Shown here piece by piece: positions 53,020-62,432 of a stretch of 64,000 bases of DNA (position 1 is its first letter; the number at the start of each line of letters is the position of its first letter). Source of the DNA: JAEMQF01 sp963775015 (GTDB lineage Bacteria > Pseudomonadota > Gammaproteobacteria > Burkholderiales > Burkholderiaceae_C); the NCBI GenBank assembly GCA_963775015.1, contig CAVZHI010000005.1, forward strand, positions 124,001-188,000, written 5' to 3'. The notes under the pieces were generated by a model. That model was not told the DNA's origin, did not search any database, and was given only the letters and a program-made list of their open reading frames with translations. A program made the position numbers and the translations under genes.

Positions 53020-55503
53020 TCATGCGACCAACGACAGCACGCTGCGCGTCGTCGCGTGGCTGAAGAACTTGAGTGTCAATTCCTCGGCCGTGAGATAGGC
53101 GGCGCGCTGCGCCTGGTCCAGCAGCAGCGCGAGCGCCGGGTTTTCCGGCGCCAGGTCGAGCGGCGCCAGCGCCTGCAGGCAGGCCAGCGCCGGGGCGAGC
53201 ACGTCGCCGGCAAACTGTCCGTTCGTCGCCTCCAACTTCGCGACAAACTCCTGCAGGCCCTTGAGCTGGAACGCGACCGAGCGCGGATTGCCTTCGTCGC
53301 GCACCAGCAGGTCGAGAACCGCCATCCACTCCGGCCCAGCGCTGTAACGCGATCGATAAGTGAGCGAGGAGTCGGCGAGTTCGAGCAGCCAATCGAGTCC
53401 GTGCGAACGGCCCACTCCCGTGGCCACGCGCAGCGCTGAGCAAACATTGGCCAAGCGCTCGATGCGCCGGCCCAGCGACAGGAAACGCCAGCCCAGGCTG
53501 CGCGTCATGCCGTCGAGAACGAAGCCGGAGAGCGTCATCATCGACGCGACGACGCGGTCCAGCCCGGCGAGCACCGCGCCGGCTTGCGGCCGGGTGCTGC
53601 TCGCGCGCTTGAACAGCGGATCGGCGTGCATGCGGTTCAGGACTCGCCAGTTGTCGAGCGACATGCGCTCGCGCAGGTTGAAAGCGACGCGCTGCAGCTG
53701 CTGCAGTTGCGCGCCCAGGCCCATGTTCGGGTCGGTGGCGGCGCGCAGCAGCGCACCCATGCCGGTGTCCGCTGCGCTCAAGAGGCCTTGATGCTGCGCC
53801 AGTTCGAGCACTGGCCAATGGTCGTTTGCGTCGCTGCCGCCGGGTGCGCCGGGCACGTCGATCCGCCCCAGGCTCTGGCCAATGGCGACGCGCAACAGGC
53901 GCGCCGTGCCGTCGCAGCGTTCGCCGTAACGCCCGTACCAGAACAGGTTCTCGGCGGCACGCGAGGGCAGGTTCGCGCGTGCGCTCACCAGGTCGGCGGG
54001 TGTGATCGTCTTGCTCAGCAGCGAGAACGACGCGTTCACCGGTGCGTCGGACATGACCCAGGTGTCTTTCGATCGGCCGCCGCGCTGCATCGTGATCGAG
54101 TAGGAATTCCCATCGGCGGCGACGCGCGTCAGGCCCCCGGGCATGATGCGGTAGCCCTCGGGGGTCGCGACAGCGAAGACGCGCAGGCCCACGGTGCGCG
54201 CAGCGAGCTTGTGGCGCCGATCGCGCTCGATCACCGGTGCCTGCGAGACGTGAACCCATTCCTGCGCCACGTAGCGCTGCGGGCGCAGCGCGACGCGCTC
54301 GCGCAAGGCCTCGCGCTGCGGCGCCGAAAGCTCGCGGCCGAAGACGGCGGGCTCCGCTGCCGAACGCTCGAGCGGCTTGATGAGGATGTTGTCGATCTGC
54401 TCCCAGGCGTCTTTCAGCGCGGCGGGTTCGCCAAGCCACCAGGTCGCGACCGACGGCAGGCGCAGCTCCTGCCCGAGCAGGCGCTGGCTGAGGGCCGGCA
54501 GGTAACCGAGCAAGGCGCCCGATTCGAGCACCCCGGCGCCAAGTGCGTTGGCGAGGAACACGGTGCCGCGTCGCGCGCAATCGGTGAGGCCGGGAATGCC
54601 CAACGCCGAGTCGGAGCGCAGCTCGAGCGGGTCGCAGTAGTCGTCGTCCTGGCGCCGCAGGATGGCGTGCACGCGGCGCAGGCCGTCGACGGTCTTCATC
54701 CAGACGCGGCCGTCGCGCACCGTGAGATCGTTGCCCTCCACCAGTGTGAAGCCGAGATAGCGCGCGAGCAGCGTGTGTTCGAAGTAGGTCTCGTTGAACG
54801 GCCCCGGGGTGAGCAGCGCGATCAGCGGTGGCCCGTCGCCGCGTGGCGCCAGACGCAGGATCGAATCGCGCAGTGCGGCGAAGAACGACGCCAGGTGTTG
54901 CACGTTCAGGTCGCTGAACAACTGCGGAAACACGCGCGACACGACGAGGCGGTTTTCCAGCGCGTAGCCCGCTCCGGAAGGCGCCTGAGTGCGGTCGCTG
55001 ACGACCCACCAGTGGCCGTCGGGCGCGCGCGCCAGGTCAGCGGCGTAATGGAACAGGTGCACGCCGCCGCTCGGGCGGATGCCCTGCGCGGCGTGCAGGA
55101 AGCCGGCGTGGCCGAAGATCACCGCCGGCGGTATCGCGCCACTGCGCATCAACTCCTGCTTGCCGTAGATGTCGCCGAGCACGCGGTTCAGCAGGTCGGC
55201 GCGCTGCGCGACGCCGGCTTCGATGTGCTGCCATTCATCTGCCGTCAGCAGCATCGGCAGCGGATCGACCTCCCACAGGCGGTCGCTGCCTCGACCGTCG
55301 GCGTAGACGTTGTAGGTGATGCCGCTGTCGCGAATTTCGCGCTCCATCATCGACAAGGTGTCGCCGATTTCGAGCACGCCGCGCGCCGACATCGCCTCGA
55401 GGAAGGCCTGCCAATGGGCACGCGGTTGGCGCGGCGCGGCGAGCAACTCGTCGTAGCGGCCGGCGAGCGCGGAGTATCCCGAAAGCAGCTTCTTCAACGG
55501 CAT
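53020..55503 (-). CDS. Circularly permuted ATP-grasp protein fused to an alpha-E domain
   Basis: The 827-residue protein has an ATP-grasp-like N-terminal part (about 1-490: ITYNVYADGRGSDRLWEVDPL, LTPGPFNETYFEHTLLARYLG, RVHAILRRQDDDYCDPLEL, GLTRVA) and a C-terminal all-helical alpha-E domain (from about 515: ARANLPSRAAENLFWYGRYGER). It probably activates a carboxylate to make amide bonds. Compared with the 60050 paralogue, the Gly-rich loop (GAGGYG) is replaced by ERSAAEPAV, so the nucleotide site differs. I start it at the ATG at 55503, because the 41 residues upstream are encoded by a repeat. Confidence 0.88.
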   Translation of the reverse strand: MPLKKLLSGYSALAGRYDELLAAPRQPRAHWQAFLEAMSARGVLEIGDTLSMMEREIRDSGITYNVYADGRGSDRLWEVDPLPMLLTADEWQHIEAGVAQRADLLNRVLGDIYGKQELMRSGAIPPAVIFGHAGFLHAAQGIRPSGGVHLFHYAADLARAPDGHWWVVSDRTQAPSGAGYALENRLVVSRVFPQLFSDLNVQHLASFFAALRDSILRLAPRGDGPPLIALLTPGPFNETYFEHTLLARYLGFTLVEGNDLTVRDGRVWMKTVDGLRRVHAILRRQDDDYCDPLELRSDSALGIPGLTDCARRGTVFLANALGAGVLESGALLGYLPALSQRLLGQELRLPSVATWWLGEPAALKDAWEQIDNILIKPLERSAAEPAVFGRELSAPQREALRERVALRPQRYVAQEWVHVSQAPVIERDRRHKLAARTVGLRVFAVATPEGYRIMPGGLTRVAADGNSYSITMQRGGRSKDTWVMSDAPVNASFSLLSKTITPADLVSARANLPSRAAENLFWYGRYGERCDGTARLLRVAIGQSLGRIDVPGAPGGSDANDHWPVLELAQHQGLLSAADTGMGALLRAATDPNMGLGAQLQQLQRVAFNLRERMSLDNWRVLNRMHADPLFKRASSTRPQAGAVLAGLDRVVASMMTLSGFVLDGMTRSLGWRFLSLGRRIERLANVCSALRVATGVGRSHGLDWLLELADSSLTYRSRYSAGPEWMAVLDLLVRDEGNPRSVAFQLKGLQEFVAKLEATNGQFAGDVLAPALACLQALAPLDLAPENPALALLLDQAQRAAYLTAEELTLKFFSHATTRSVLSLVA

Positions 55504-55512
55504 CGTCTGTGT

Positions 55513-55612
55513 GTCATCCCGGAAGACGCCGAGATTCAGGCGCAGTGATCCCCAAGTATTCGCGAAGCCGGTGAAGGTCGAACGAGTGGATACCGGCGTT
55601 CGCCGGTATGAC
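55513..55612. repeat. Degenerate REP-like repeat pair, copy 3
   Basis: A left unit gtcatcccgg-aagac at 55513 and a right unit gtggataccggcgttcgccggtatgac ending at 55612 face each other, as in the dnaE2 copy, with substitutions. It lies in the 144-bp gap between two genes of the minus-strand operon. Confidence 0.7.
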
Positions 55613-55647
55613 GGCTGTGTGGGCATTACACACCATCGGCCCTGCGG

Positions 55648-58600
55648 TCACGCTGCCGCCTTGCGGCGCAAGTCGAGCGTGAACGGGAAGTTCGGATTGC
55701 GCTCCTCGGCGGGCACGCGCATCGCTCCCGGCGTGTGGCCGACGCGGAAGAAGCGCGCCAGGCGTCTCGCCTCCGCCTCGTAAGCGTTCACCGGAAAGCT
55801 CTCGTGGCTCAGGCCCCCGGGGTGCGCTACATGGTATTGGCCGCCGCCCATGGAGCGACCCATCCAGTCGTCCAACATGTCGAAGATCAGCGGAGCGTGC
55901 ACCGGAATCGTCGGGTGCAGCGCCGACGGTGGGTTCCAGGCGCGGTAGCGCACCGCACCGACAAATTCGCCGATCCGCCCGGTGGGCTGCAGCGGCACGC
56001 GCCGGCCGTTGCAGGCGAGGGCATGGCGATCGTCGATCAGGCCCGTGACCTTGACCTGCACGCGCTCGAGCGACGAGTCGACGAAGCGCGCGGTTCCGCC
56101 GGGCGCACCTTCTTCGCCCAGCACGTGCCAGGGTTCGAGCGCGAGGCGCAACTCCACCTCGACGCCGGCAGCTGAGAAGTCGCCCAGGCGCGGAAAGCGA
56201 AATTCCAGATGCGGCGCGAACCATTCGGTCTGCAGCGCGTAGCCGAAGCTGTTCAGTTCTTCGATCACATCGCTCAGGTCCTGCCAGATGAAGTGCGGCA
56301 GCATGAAGCGGTCGTGCAACTCGGTTCCCCAGCGCTTCAGGCGCGCCGGGCGATACGGCTGCTGCCAGAAGCGCGAAACCAGCGAACGCATCAGCAGCTG
56401 CTGCGTGAGGCTCATGCGTGCGTGCGGCGGCATCTCGAAAGCGCGCATCTCGAGCAGGCCCAGGCGCCCGGTCGCGCCATCGGGCGAGTACATCTTGTCG
56501 ATGCAGAACTCGGCGCGGTGCGTATTGCCGGTCGAATCGATGAGCAAATTGCGCAGCAGCCGATCGATCAGCCACGGCGGGCAGCCGCTGGGTCTCTCCT
56601 GCACGCTACGCTGCAATTCGGCGAACGCGACCTCGATCTCGTACACCGAGTCGTTGCGTGCCTCGTCGATGCGCGGTGCCTGGCTCGTCGGCCCGACGAA
56701 CAGGCCCGAAAACAGATAGCTGAGCGCCGGGTGGTTGTGCCAGTAGGCGATCATGCTCGCGAGCAGGTCCGGGCGGCGCAGGAAAGGCGAGTCGCTCGGT
56801 GTCGCGCCGCCGAGCACAAAGTGGTTGCCGCCACCCGTGCCGGTGTGGCGCCCATCGAGCATGAACTTTTCCGTCGATAGCCGCGTCTCATGCGCGGCCT
56901 GGTACAGATGCGTCGTCTGGTCGACCAGTTCGGCCCAGCTGTGCGCCGGGTGGATGTTGACTTCGATGACGCCGGGGTCGGGCGTGACGCGCAACGTCGC
57001 CAGGCGCGGATCTTTCGGCGGCTCGTAGCCTTCGAGGATCACCGGCAGCTTCATCTCGAGCGCCGTGTCTTCGACCGAGGCCACGAGTTCCAGGTAGTCT
57101 TCGAGGGAAGACGTGGGCGGCATGAAGATGTAGAGGCGGCCCGCGCGCGGCTCGGCGCTGATCGCGGTGCGCGCAACCCACGGCGCCGAGACGAAGGGCA
57201 AGGGCGCGCGCAGCTCGCTGGCGCTTGACAGTGCAGGCGCGGCCGCACCGGGCGTGGCGTCGCGACGACTTTCGAATCGAAGACGGCGGTACGGCGGCAG
57301 CGCAGGGAAGGCTTGCGTCGGGTCAGGCGGAGTCACCCACGGCATGTCGCCTTTGGAAGCCCAGGGCTGCGAATCGAGCGGCAGGCGATAGCCGAGCGCC
57401 GAGTCGCCGGGGATCAGGTAACAGCGCTCGCCGCGCAGGAACCAGGGGCCGGTTCTCCAGCGCGGCGCACCTTTCGTGCCGGGCGATTCATCGCGTGCGA
57501 GCGGGAGCACATGGCCGACCACAGCGTCCAGGCCCTGGCTGAAGACCCTGCGCAGGCGCTCGCGCTCCAGCGGGTCGGCCAGGCGCGCGTCGAACGGGTC
57601 GACGTTGCTGGGCAGCTTGCGCTCGCGCCACAGGTAGTACCAGGTGTCTTCATGCGCCGGGAACACGAACTTCGGGTCGAGCTCGAGGCGCCGTGCGACA
57701 CCTGCCAGGAACTGCTGCGCCTGGGCCGGGGTGACGGCGTAGTCGCGCCGCTCGTCGGCAAAGAGTTCGGGGTGCTCCCAGACTGGAACGCCGTCTTTGC
57801 GCCAGAACAGATTCAGCGACCAGCGTGGCAACTGCTCGCCGGGGTACCACTTGCCCTGGCCATAATGCTGCAAGCCACCGGCGCCGTACTTCGCGCGCAA
57901 CTTGTCCATCAGGTCGGCGCTGAGCGCCCGCTTCGTCGGGCCCATCGCCTCGGTGTTCCATTCGGCGCCCTCGCGGTCGTCGACGGAAACGAAAGTCGGC
58001 TCGCCACCTTGCGTCAGCCGCACGTCGTGGCGTTGCAGATCGGCGTCGACCTGCTGGCCCAATGCGTCGATGCGCGCCCATTGTGCGTCGCTGTAGGGCA
58101 GCGTAACGCGCGGCGCCTCCCAGACGCGGATCACGCTCATTCGATGTTCGAACGCGGTTTCGCAGTCTTCCAGCGAACCCTCGACCGGCGCCGCCGAGGA
58201 GGGGTCGGGCGAACACGCCAGGGGAATGTGCCCCTCGCCGGCGAGCAGCCCGGACGTCGGGTCCAGGCCGATCCAGCCGCCGCCGGGCAGGTAGACCTCG
58301 CACCAAGCGTGCAGGTCGGTGAAGTCGACTTCGGTGCCGCTCGGGCCGTCGAGCGCCTTCACGTCGCTCTTCAACTGGATCAGGTAGCCCGACACGAAGC
58401 GCGCCGCCAGACCCAGGCGGCGCAGCACCTGCACGAGCAGCCAGGCGCTGTCGCGGCACGACCCGCTGGCGTTGAGAAGCGTTTGCTCGGGCGTTTGCAC
58501 GCCCGGCTCCATGCGGATCAGGTAGCCGATTTCACGTTGCAGGCGCTGGTTCAACTCGACCAGAAAGTCATTCGTGCGCCTCTCGTGGCGCGGCACGCTC

Positions 58601-58995
58601 GCGACGAACGCAGCCAGCAGTGGTGTGAGTTCGCCGGTCAGGCGGTACGGCGCGAGCTCATGCGCGAGTGCTTTGTCGTAGTCGAACGGGTAGTGCTCCG
58701 CCGACGGTTCGAGAAAGTAGTCGAACGGATTCAGCACCGCCATCTCGGCCACGAGGTCGATCTCGATGCGCAACTCACGGGTTTTCTTGGGGAACACCAG
58801 GCGCGCCTGGTAGTTCGACTGCGGGTCCTGCTGCCAGTTGACGAAGTGGCCGCTGGGCTCGACGCGCATCGAGTAGCTCAGGATGCGGGTGCGCGAGTGC
58901 GGCGCCGGGCGCAGCCGCACCACCTGCGGGCCGAGGTGGATGGCTCGGTCGTAGCGGTAGTGCGTGACGTGGTTCAGCGCGACATGGATTGACAT
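55648..58995 (-). CDS. Transglutaminase with DUF2126 C-terminal domain
   Basis: The 1115-residue protein has a transglutaminase part in residues 1-300 (VALNHVTHYRYDRAIHLGPQ at the start; catalytic Cys in NASGSCRDSAWLL, His in FTDLHAWCEVY, Asp in IGLDPTSG) and a long DUF2126 region for the rest (TFVSVDDREGAEWNTEAMG, LFWRKDGVPVWE, HTGTGGGNHFVLGG). DUF2126 has no known activity but is always found in this kind of operon. It starts 43 nt after the alpha-E gene. No signal peptide; cytoplasmic. Confidence 0.9.
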   Translation of the reverse strand: MSIHVALNHVTHYRYDRAIHLGPQVVRLRPAPHSRTRILSYSMRVEPSGHFVNWQQDPQSNYQARLVFPKKTRELRIEIDLVAEMAVLNPFDYFLEPSAEHYPFDYDKALAHELAPYRLTGELTPLLAAFVASVPRHERRTNDFLVELNQRLQREIGYLIRMEPGVQTPEQTLLNASGSCRDSAWLLVQVLRRLGLAARFVSGYLIQLKSDVKALDGPSGTEVDFTDLHAWCEVYLPGGGWIGLDPTSGLLAGEGHIPLACSPDPSSAAPVEGSLEDCETAFEHRMSVIRVWEAPRVTLPYSDAQWARIDALGQQVDADLQRHDVRLTQGGEPTFVSVDDREGAEWNTEAMGPTKRALSADLMDKLRAKYGAGGLQHYGQGKWYPGEQLPRWSLNLFWRKDGVPVWEHPELFADERRDYAVTPAQAQQFLAGVARRLELDPKFVFPAHEDTWYYLWRERKLPSNVDPFDARLADPLERERLRRVFSQGLDAVVGHVLPLARDESPGTKGAPRWRTGPWFLRGERCYLIPGDSALGYRLPLDSQPWASKGDMPWVTPPDPTQAFPALPPYRRLRFESRRDATPGAAAPALSSASELRAPLPFVSAPWVARTAISAEPRAGRLYIFMPPTSSLEDYLELVASVEDTALEMKLPVILEGYEPPKDPRLATLRVTPDPGVIEVNIHPAHSWAELVDQTTHLYQAAHETRLSTEKFMLDGRHTGTGGGNHFVLGGATPSDSPFLRRPDLLASMIAYWHNHPALSYLFSGLFVGPTSQAPRIDEARNDSVYEIEVAFAELQRSVQERPSGCPPWLIDRLLRNLLIDSTGNTHRAEFCIDKMYSPDGATGRLGLLEMRAFEMPPHARMSLTQQLLMRSLVSRFWQQPYRPARLKRWGTELHDRFMLPHFIWQDLSDVIEELNSFGYALQTEWFAPHLEFRFPRLGDFSAAGVEVELRLALEPWHVLGEEGAPGGTARFVDSSLERVQVKVTGLIDDRHALACNGRRVPLQPTGRIGEFVGAVRYRAWNPPSALHPTIPVHAPLIFDMLDDWMGRSMGGGQYHVAHPGGLSHESFPVNAYEAEARRLARFFRVGHTPGAMRVPAEERNPNFPFTLDLRRKAAA

Positions 58996-59038
58996 CGGGG
59001 ACTCGCGGGGAAGGGTGCAGGAGCTTCGGCGCCGCGTT

Positions 59039-60034
59039 CTACGCGGTCACCGGAACCAGGAAATCGCGGCTGATGCCCACGCCGAGCGTGCCGACGCGTT
59101 CCAGGAATTGCGTCAGGTAGGCGTGCAGACCGGTGGCGAGAATCTCGTCGATGCGCGCGTATTGCAGGTCCGCGCGAATGCGCCCGGCGCGACGCACGGT
59201 GTCGCCCGATTCAGCGTTGGCGACGAACCCCAGGTTCGCCACCACCTCGTTCATGCACGCCGCGAGCGAACGCGGCATGTCGGCGCGCAGGATCAGCAGT
59301 TCGGCCACCTTCTCGGGGCGGATCACGTTGCGGTAGACCTTGCGATAAACCTCGAACGCCGACACCGAACGCAGGATCGCCGACCAGTGATAGAAGTCGT
59401 ATTCGGTCTCCGGCGCGCTGTCCTGGGTCGAGGACTGTGACTGCGCCTGCGATTGCTCGGCGCCGAAATATTCGCTCGGCACAGCGTGGAATTTCACGTC
59501 GAGCAGGCGCGCCGTGTTGTCGGCGCGTTCGAGAAAGCTGCCGATGCGCAGGAAGTGGAACGATTCGTCTTGCAGCATCGTTCCCACCGTGACGCCGCGC
59601 GACAGGTGCGAGCGGAACTTCACCCACTCGAACCCGGCCGATGGGTCGCGCTGGAACGCGCCGGTGGCAACCAGGCGCTGGAACTCGAGCCAGGTCTGGT
59701 TCTGCGTTTCCCAGACCTCGGTCGTGAGCGTGCCGCGCACCGCGCGCGCGTTCTCGCGTGCCGCGCGCAGGCAGTTGCGAATGCTCGACGGATTCGCTTC
59801 GTCGCTCACCATGTACGCCATCACGTCGCGCGCATTCACCTCGCCGTGGTGCTGCGCATAGTCGCCGCTCAGTTCGCTGATGCTGAGCAACCCTTTCCAG
59901 CCGTTCAATGCGGCGTCGGCGGATTGCGGCAACAGCGACGTCTGGTAGTTGACGTCGAGCATGCGGGCGGTATTCTCGGCCCGCTCCATGTAGCGTGCCA
60001 TCCAGTAGAGGTGATCGGCAGTGCGGGACAGCAT
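59039..60034 (-). CDS. Alpha-E domain protein
   Basis: The 331-residue all-helical protein belongs to the alpha-E (DUF403) family, with MLSRTADHLYWMARYMERAE at its start and NTARLLDVKFHAVPSEYFG in the middle. It is the free-standing equivalent of the C-terminal half of the 53020 fusion. Members are repeatedly linked to ATP-grasp and transglutaminase genes. No catalytic function is known. It starts 15 nt after the ATP-grasp stop. Confidence 0.9.
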   Translation of the reverse strand: MLSRTADHLYWMARYMERAENTARMLDVNYQTSLLPQSADAALNGWKGLLSISELSGDYAQHHGEVNARDVMAYMVSDEANPSSIRNCLRAARENARAVRGTLTTEVWETQNQTWLEFQRLVATGAFQRDPSAGFEWVKFRSHLSRGVTVGTMLQDESFHFLRIGSFLERADNTARLLDVKFHAVPSEYFGAEQSQAQSQSSTQDSAPETEYDFYHWSAILRSVSAFEVYRKVYRNVIRPEKVAELLILRADMPRSLAACMNEVVANLGFVANAESGDTVRRAGRIRADLQYARIDEILATGLHAYLTQFLERVGTLGVGISRDFLVPVTA

Positions 60035-60049
60035 GTCGTACGCCTCCTT

Positions 60050-61486
60050 CTAGGCCTCGAGGACCCAGGTGTCCTTCGTGCCGCCGCCCTGCGACGAGTT
60101 GACGACGAGCGAGCCCTCCTTGAGCGCGACCCGCGTGAGCCCGCCGCTGACGATTTGCACGGACTTGCCCGAGAGGACGAACGGCCGCAGGTCGATGTGG
60201 CGCGGCGCGATGCCGCTTTCGACGAAGGTCGGGCAGGTCGACAGACTGAGCGTCGGTTGGGCGATGTAGTTGCCGGGGTTCGCGAGCAGCATCGTCTTGA
60301 AGTAGGCGATCTCGGCCTGCGTCGCCGCCGGGCCGACAAGCATGCCGTAGCCGCCCGCGCCGTGCACTTCCTTGACCACCAGTTCGCCGAGGTGGTCGAG
60401 CACGTAGTTCAGGTCGTCTTTGGCGCGGCACTGATAAGTAGGTACGTTGGCGAGGATGGCCCTTTCCCCGAGGTAGAACTCGATCATTTTGGGCACGTAC
60501 GGATAGATCGACTTGTCGTCGGCCACACCGGTACCGATGGCATTGCACAGCGTCACGTGGCCGGCGCGGTAGGCCTCCAGCAACCCGGCGCAGCCGAGCG
60601 TCGAGTCGGGGCGAAATACCGCAGGGTCGAGAAAGTCGTCGTCGACGCGGCGGTAGATCACGTCGACGCGCTTCGGCCCTTGTGTCGTGCGCATGAAGAC
60701 GAAGCCGCCGTCGACGAACAGGTCCTGGCCTTCGACCAGTTCCACACCCATTTGCTGCGCGAGAAAGGCGTGTTCGAAGTAGGCGCTGTTGTACATGCCG
60801 GGCGTGAGCACGACGACCGTCGGGTCGTTCGTGGTCGCCGGCGCGACGGCGCGCAGGGTCTCGAGCAGGAGGTCGGGGTAGTGCGCGACGGGCTCGATGC
60901 GGTGCAGGTTGAACAGCTCGGGGAACAGCCGCATCATCATCTTGCGGTTCTCCAGCATGTAGCTCACGCCGCTGGGAACGCGCAGGTTGTCTTCGAGAAC
61001 GTAGTAGCTGCCGCTGCCGTCCGGATTCGCGGCACGCACGATGTCGATGCCGGCGATGTGCGAATACACGCCACCGGGCACGTCGACGTGCATCATTTCG
61101 GGGCGGAACTGGGCATTGTTCAGCACCTGTTCGGCCGGCACGATGCCCGCCTTGATGATGTCCTGCCCGTGGTAAACGTCGTGAATGAACCGGTTCAGTG
61201 CGGTGACGCGCTGCCGCAGGCCGCGCTCCATCTCGAGCCACTCGTGCGCCGGGATAACGCGCGGAATGAGGTCGAACGGAATCAGCCGCTCGGTCCCAGA
61301 GCCGTTTTCGTCCTTTGCGCCGTACACGGCGAACGTGATGCCGACGCGCCGGAAGATGACCTCCGCTTCTTCGCGCCGGGCGCGGATCACGTCGCCCGGT
61401 TGCTCGGCGAGCCAGCGCTGATAGCCCGTGTAGTGCTCGCGCACCGCTGTGGCATCGGCATGCATCTCGTCAAAACTGAGCCTCAC
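60050..61486 (-). CDS. Circularly permuted ATP-grasp protein
   Basis: The 478-residue protein is the free-standing version: SYYVLEDNLRVPSGVSYMLE, LTPGMYNSAYFEHAFLAQQM, RVDVIYRRVDDDFLDPAVF, LCNAIGTGVADDKSIYPYV, LVVKEVHGAGGYGMLVGP (Gly-rich phosphate loop) and GGTKDTWVLEA. The intact loops suggest an active amide-forming ATP-grasp. It lies between Anbu (76 nt upstream) and alpha-E. Confidence 0.9.
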   Translation of the reverse strand: MRLSFDEMHADATAVREHYTGYQRWLAEQPGDVIRARREEAEVIFRRVGITFAVYGAKDENGSGTERLIPFDLIPRVIPAHEWLEMERGLRQRVTALNRFIHDVYHGQDIIKAGIVPAEQVLNNAQFRPEMMHVDVPGGVYSHIAGIDIVRAANPDGSGSYYVLEDNLRVPSGVSYMLENRKMMMRLFPELFNLHRIEPVAHYPDLLLETLRAVAPATTNDPTVVVLTPGMYNSAYFEHAFLAQQMGVELVEGQDLFVDGGFVFMRTTQGPKRVDVIYRRVDDDFLDPAVFRPDSTLGCAGLLEAYRAGHVTLCNAIGTGVADDKSIYPYVPKMIEFYLGERAILANVPTYQCRAKDDLNYVLDHLGELVVKEVHGAGGYGMLVGPAATQAEIAYFKTMLLANPGNYIAQPTLSLSTCPTFVESGIAPRHIDLRPFVLSGKSVQIVSGGLTRVALKEGSLVVNSSQGGGTKDTWVLEA

Positions 61487-61562
61487 TGCGTCTCCTCTTC
61501 AATTCGAAGATAGCAACTTCCAGACCAGAGCTCACCGAAAGGGTGCAGCGGCCACCATCCAG

Positions 61563-62387
61563 TCAGACGATTTTCTCCCCCGGATGCGTGATCTTGCGCA
61601 TCGGCTCGTAGCGCGACGACGTGCTTTGCAAGGGGTGCGCGGCCTGGCCACCGTTCCACTGCGGATCGTCGATCGACTCGAAGACCTGGCGCAGTTTCTG
61701 CCCCCAGTTGCTGCGAATCATGTGGAAGTAGGGATTGTGCTCGTCGATGCAGGCGATTTGCTGGGTCTGGAACCGATCCCGCTCGTAGACCAGAAGGTCC
61801 AGCGGCAGGCCGACCGACAGGTTCGACTTCAACGTCGAGTCCATCGACACGAGCGCGCATTTGGCCGCCTCGTCGAGCGGCGTCGCGGGCGTGAGCATGC
61901 GGTCGAGCACGGGCTTGCCGTACTTCGATTCGCCGATCTGGAAGAAAGGCGTCTCGCGCGTCGCTTCGATGAAGTTGCCCGCAGCGTAGACGAGAAACAA
62001 GCGCATCGCCTCGCCACGAATCTGGCCACCGAAAATCATCGAGGTGTTGAAGTCGACGCCGGTCTGCTTGAGCGACGCGCCGTCCTGCTCGTAGACGCGG
62101 CGCACTGCGCTGCCCAGGACTCGTGCCGCGTCGAACATGCTGGTCGCGTTCCAGATCGTCAGCGGTGCCGCGTTGCCGTTGTCGAGCTTCTCGACCTGCA
62201 GGATTTCGCGCACCGACTGCGAGATCGACAAGTTCCCCGACGACAGCAGCACCATCAGGCGGTCGCCCGCAGCCTCGTAAACCATCATCTTGCGAAACGT
62301 GCTGATCTGGTCGAGTCCGGCGTTGGTGCGCGAATCGGACAGGAACACGAGGCCGGCGTCGAGTTTGATGCCGATGCAGTAGGTCAT
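61563..62387 (-). CDS. Anbu (ancestral beta-subunit) proteasome-type Ntn peptidase
   Basis: The 274-residue protein begins MTYCIGIKLDAGLVFLSDSR. After Met removal, Thr1 is the likely nucleophile, Asp17 is in LSDSRTNAG and a Lys in TFRKMMV corresponds to proteasome Lys33. Anbu is a self-assembling relative of the proteasome and HslV whose substrates are unknown. It starts the six-gene array with ATP-grasp and alpha-E, and lies 45 nt downstream of glgX on the same strand. I start it at the ATG at 62387 to place Thr at the N-terminus; a longer frame adds nine residues. Confidence 0.9.
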   Translation of the reverse strand: MTYCIGIKLDAGLVFLSDSRTNAGLDQISTFRKMMVYEAAGDRLMVLLSSGNLSISQSVREILQVEKLDNGNAAPLTIWNATSMFDAARVLGSAVRRVYEQDGASLKQTGVDFNTSMIFGGQIRGEAMRLFLVYAAGNFIEATRETPFFQIGESKYGKPVLDRMLTPATPLDEAAKCALVSMDSTLKSNLSVGLPLDLLVYERDRFQTQQIACIDEHNPYFHMIRSNWGQKLRQVFESIDDPQWNGGQAAHPLQSTSSRYEPMRKITHPGEKIV

Positions 62388-62432
62388 GGTGGGTTCAATT
62401 GGAGCGAAGGGCAAGGGCGCGGCGTCGCGCGA

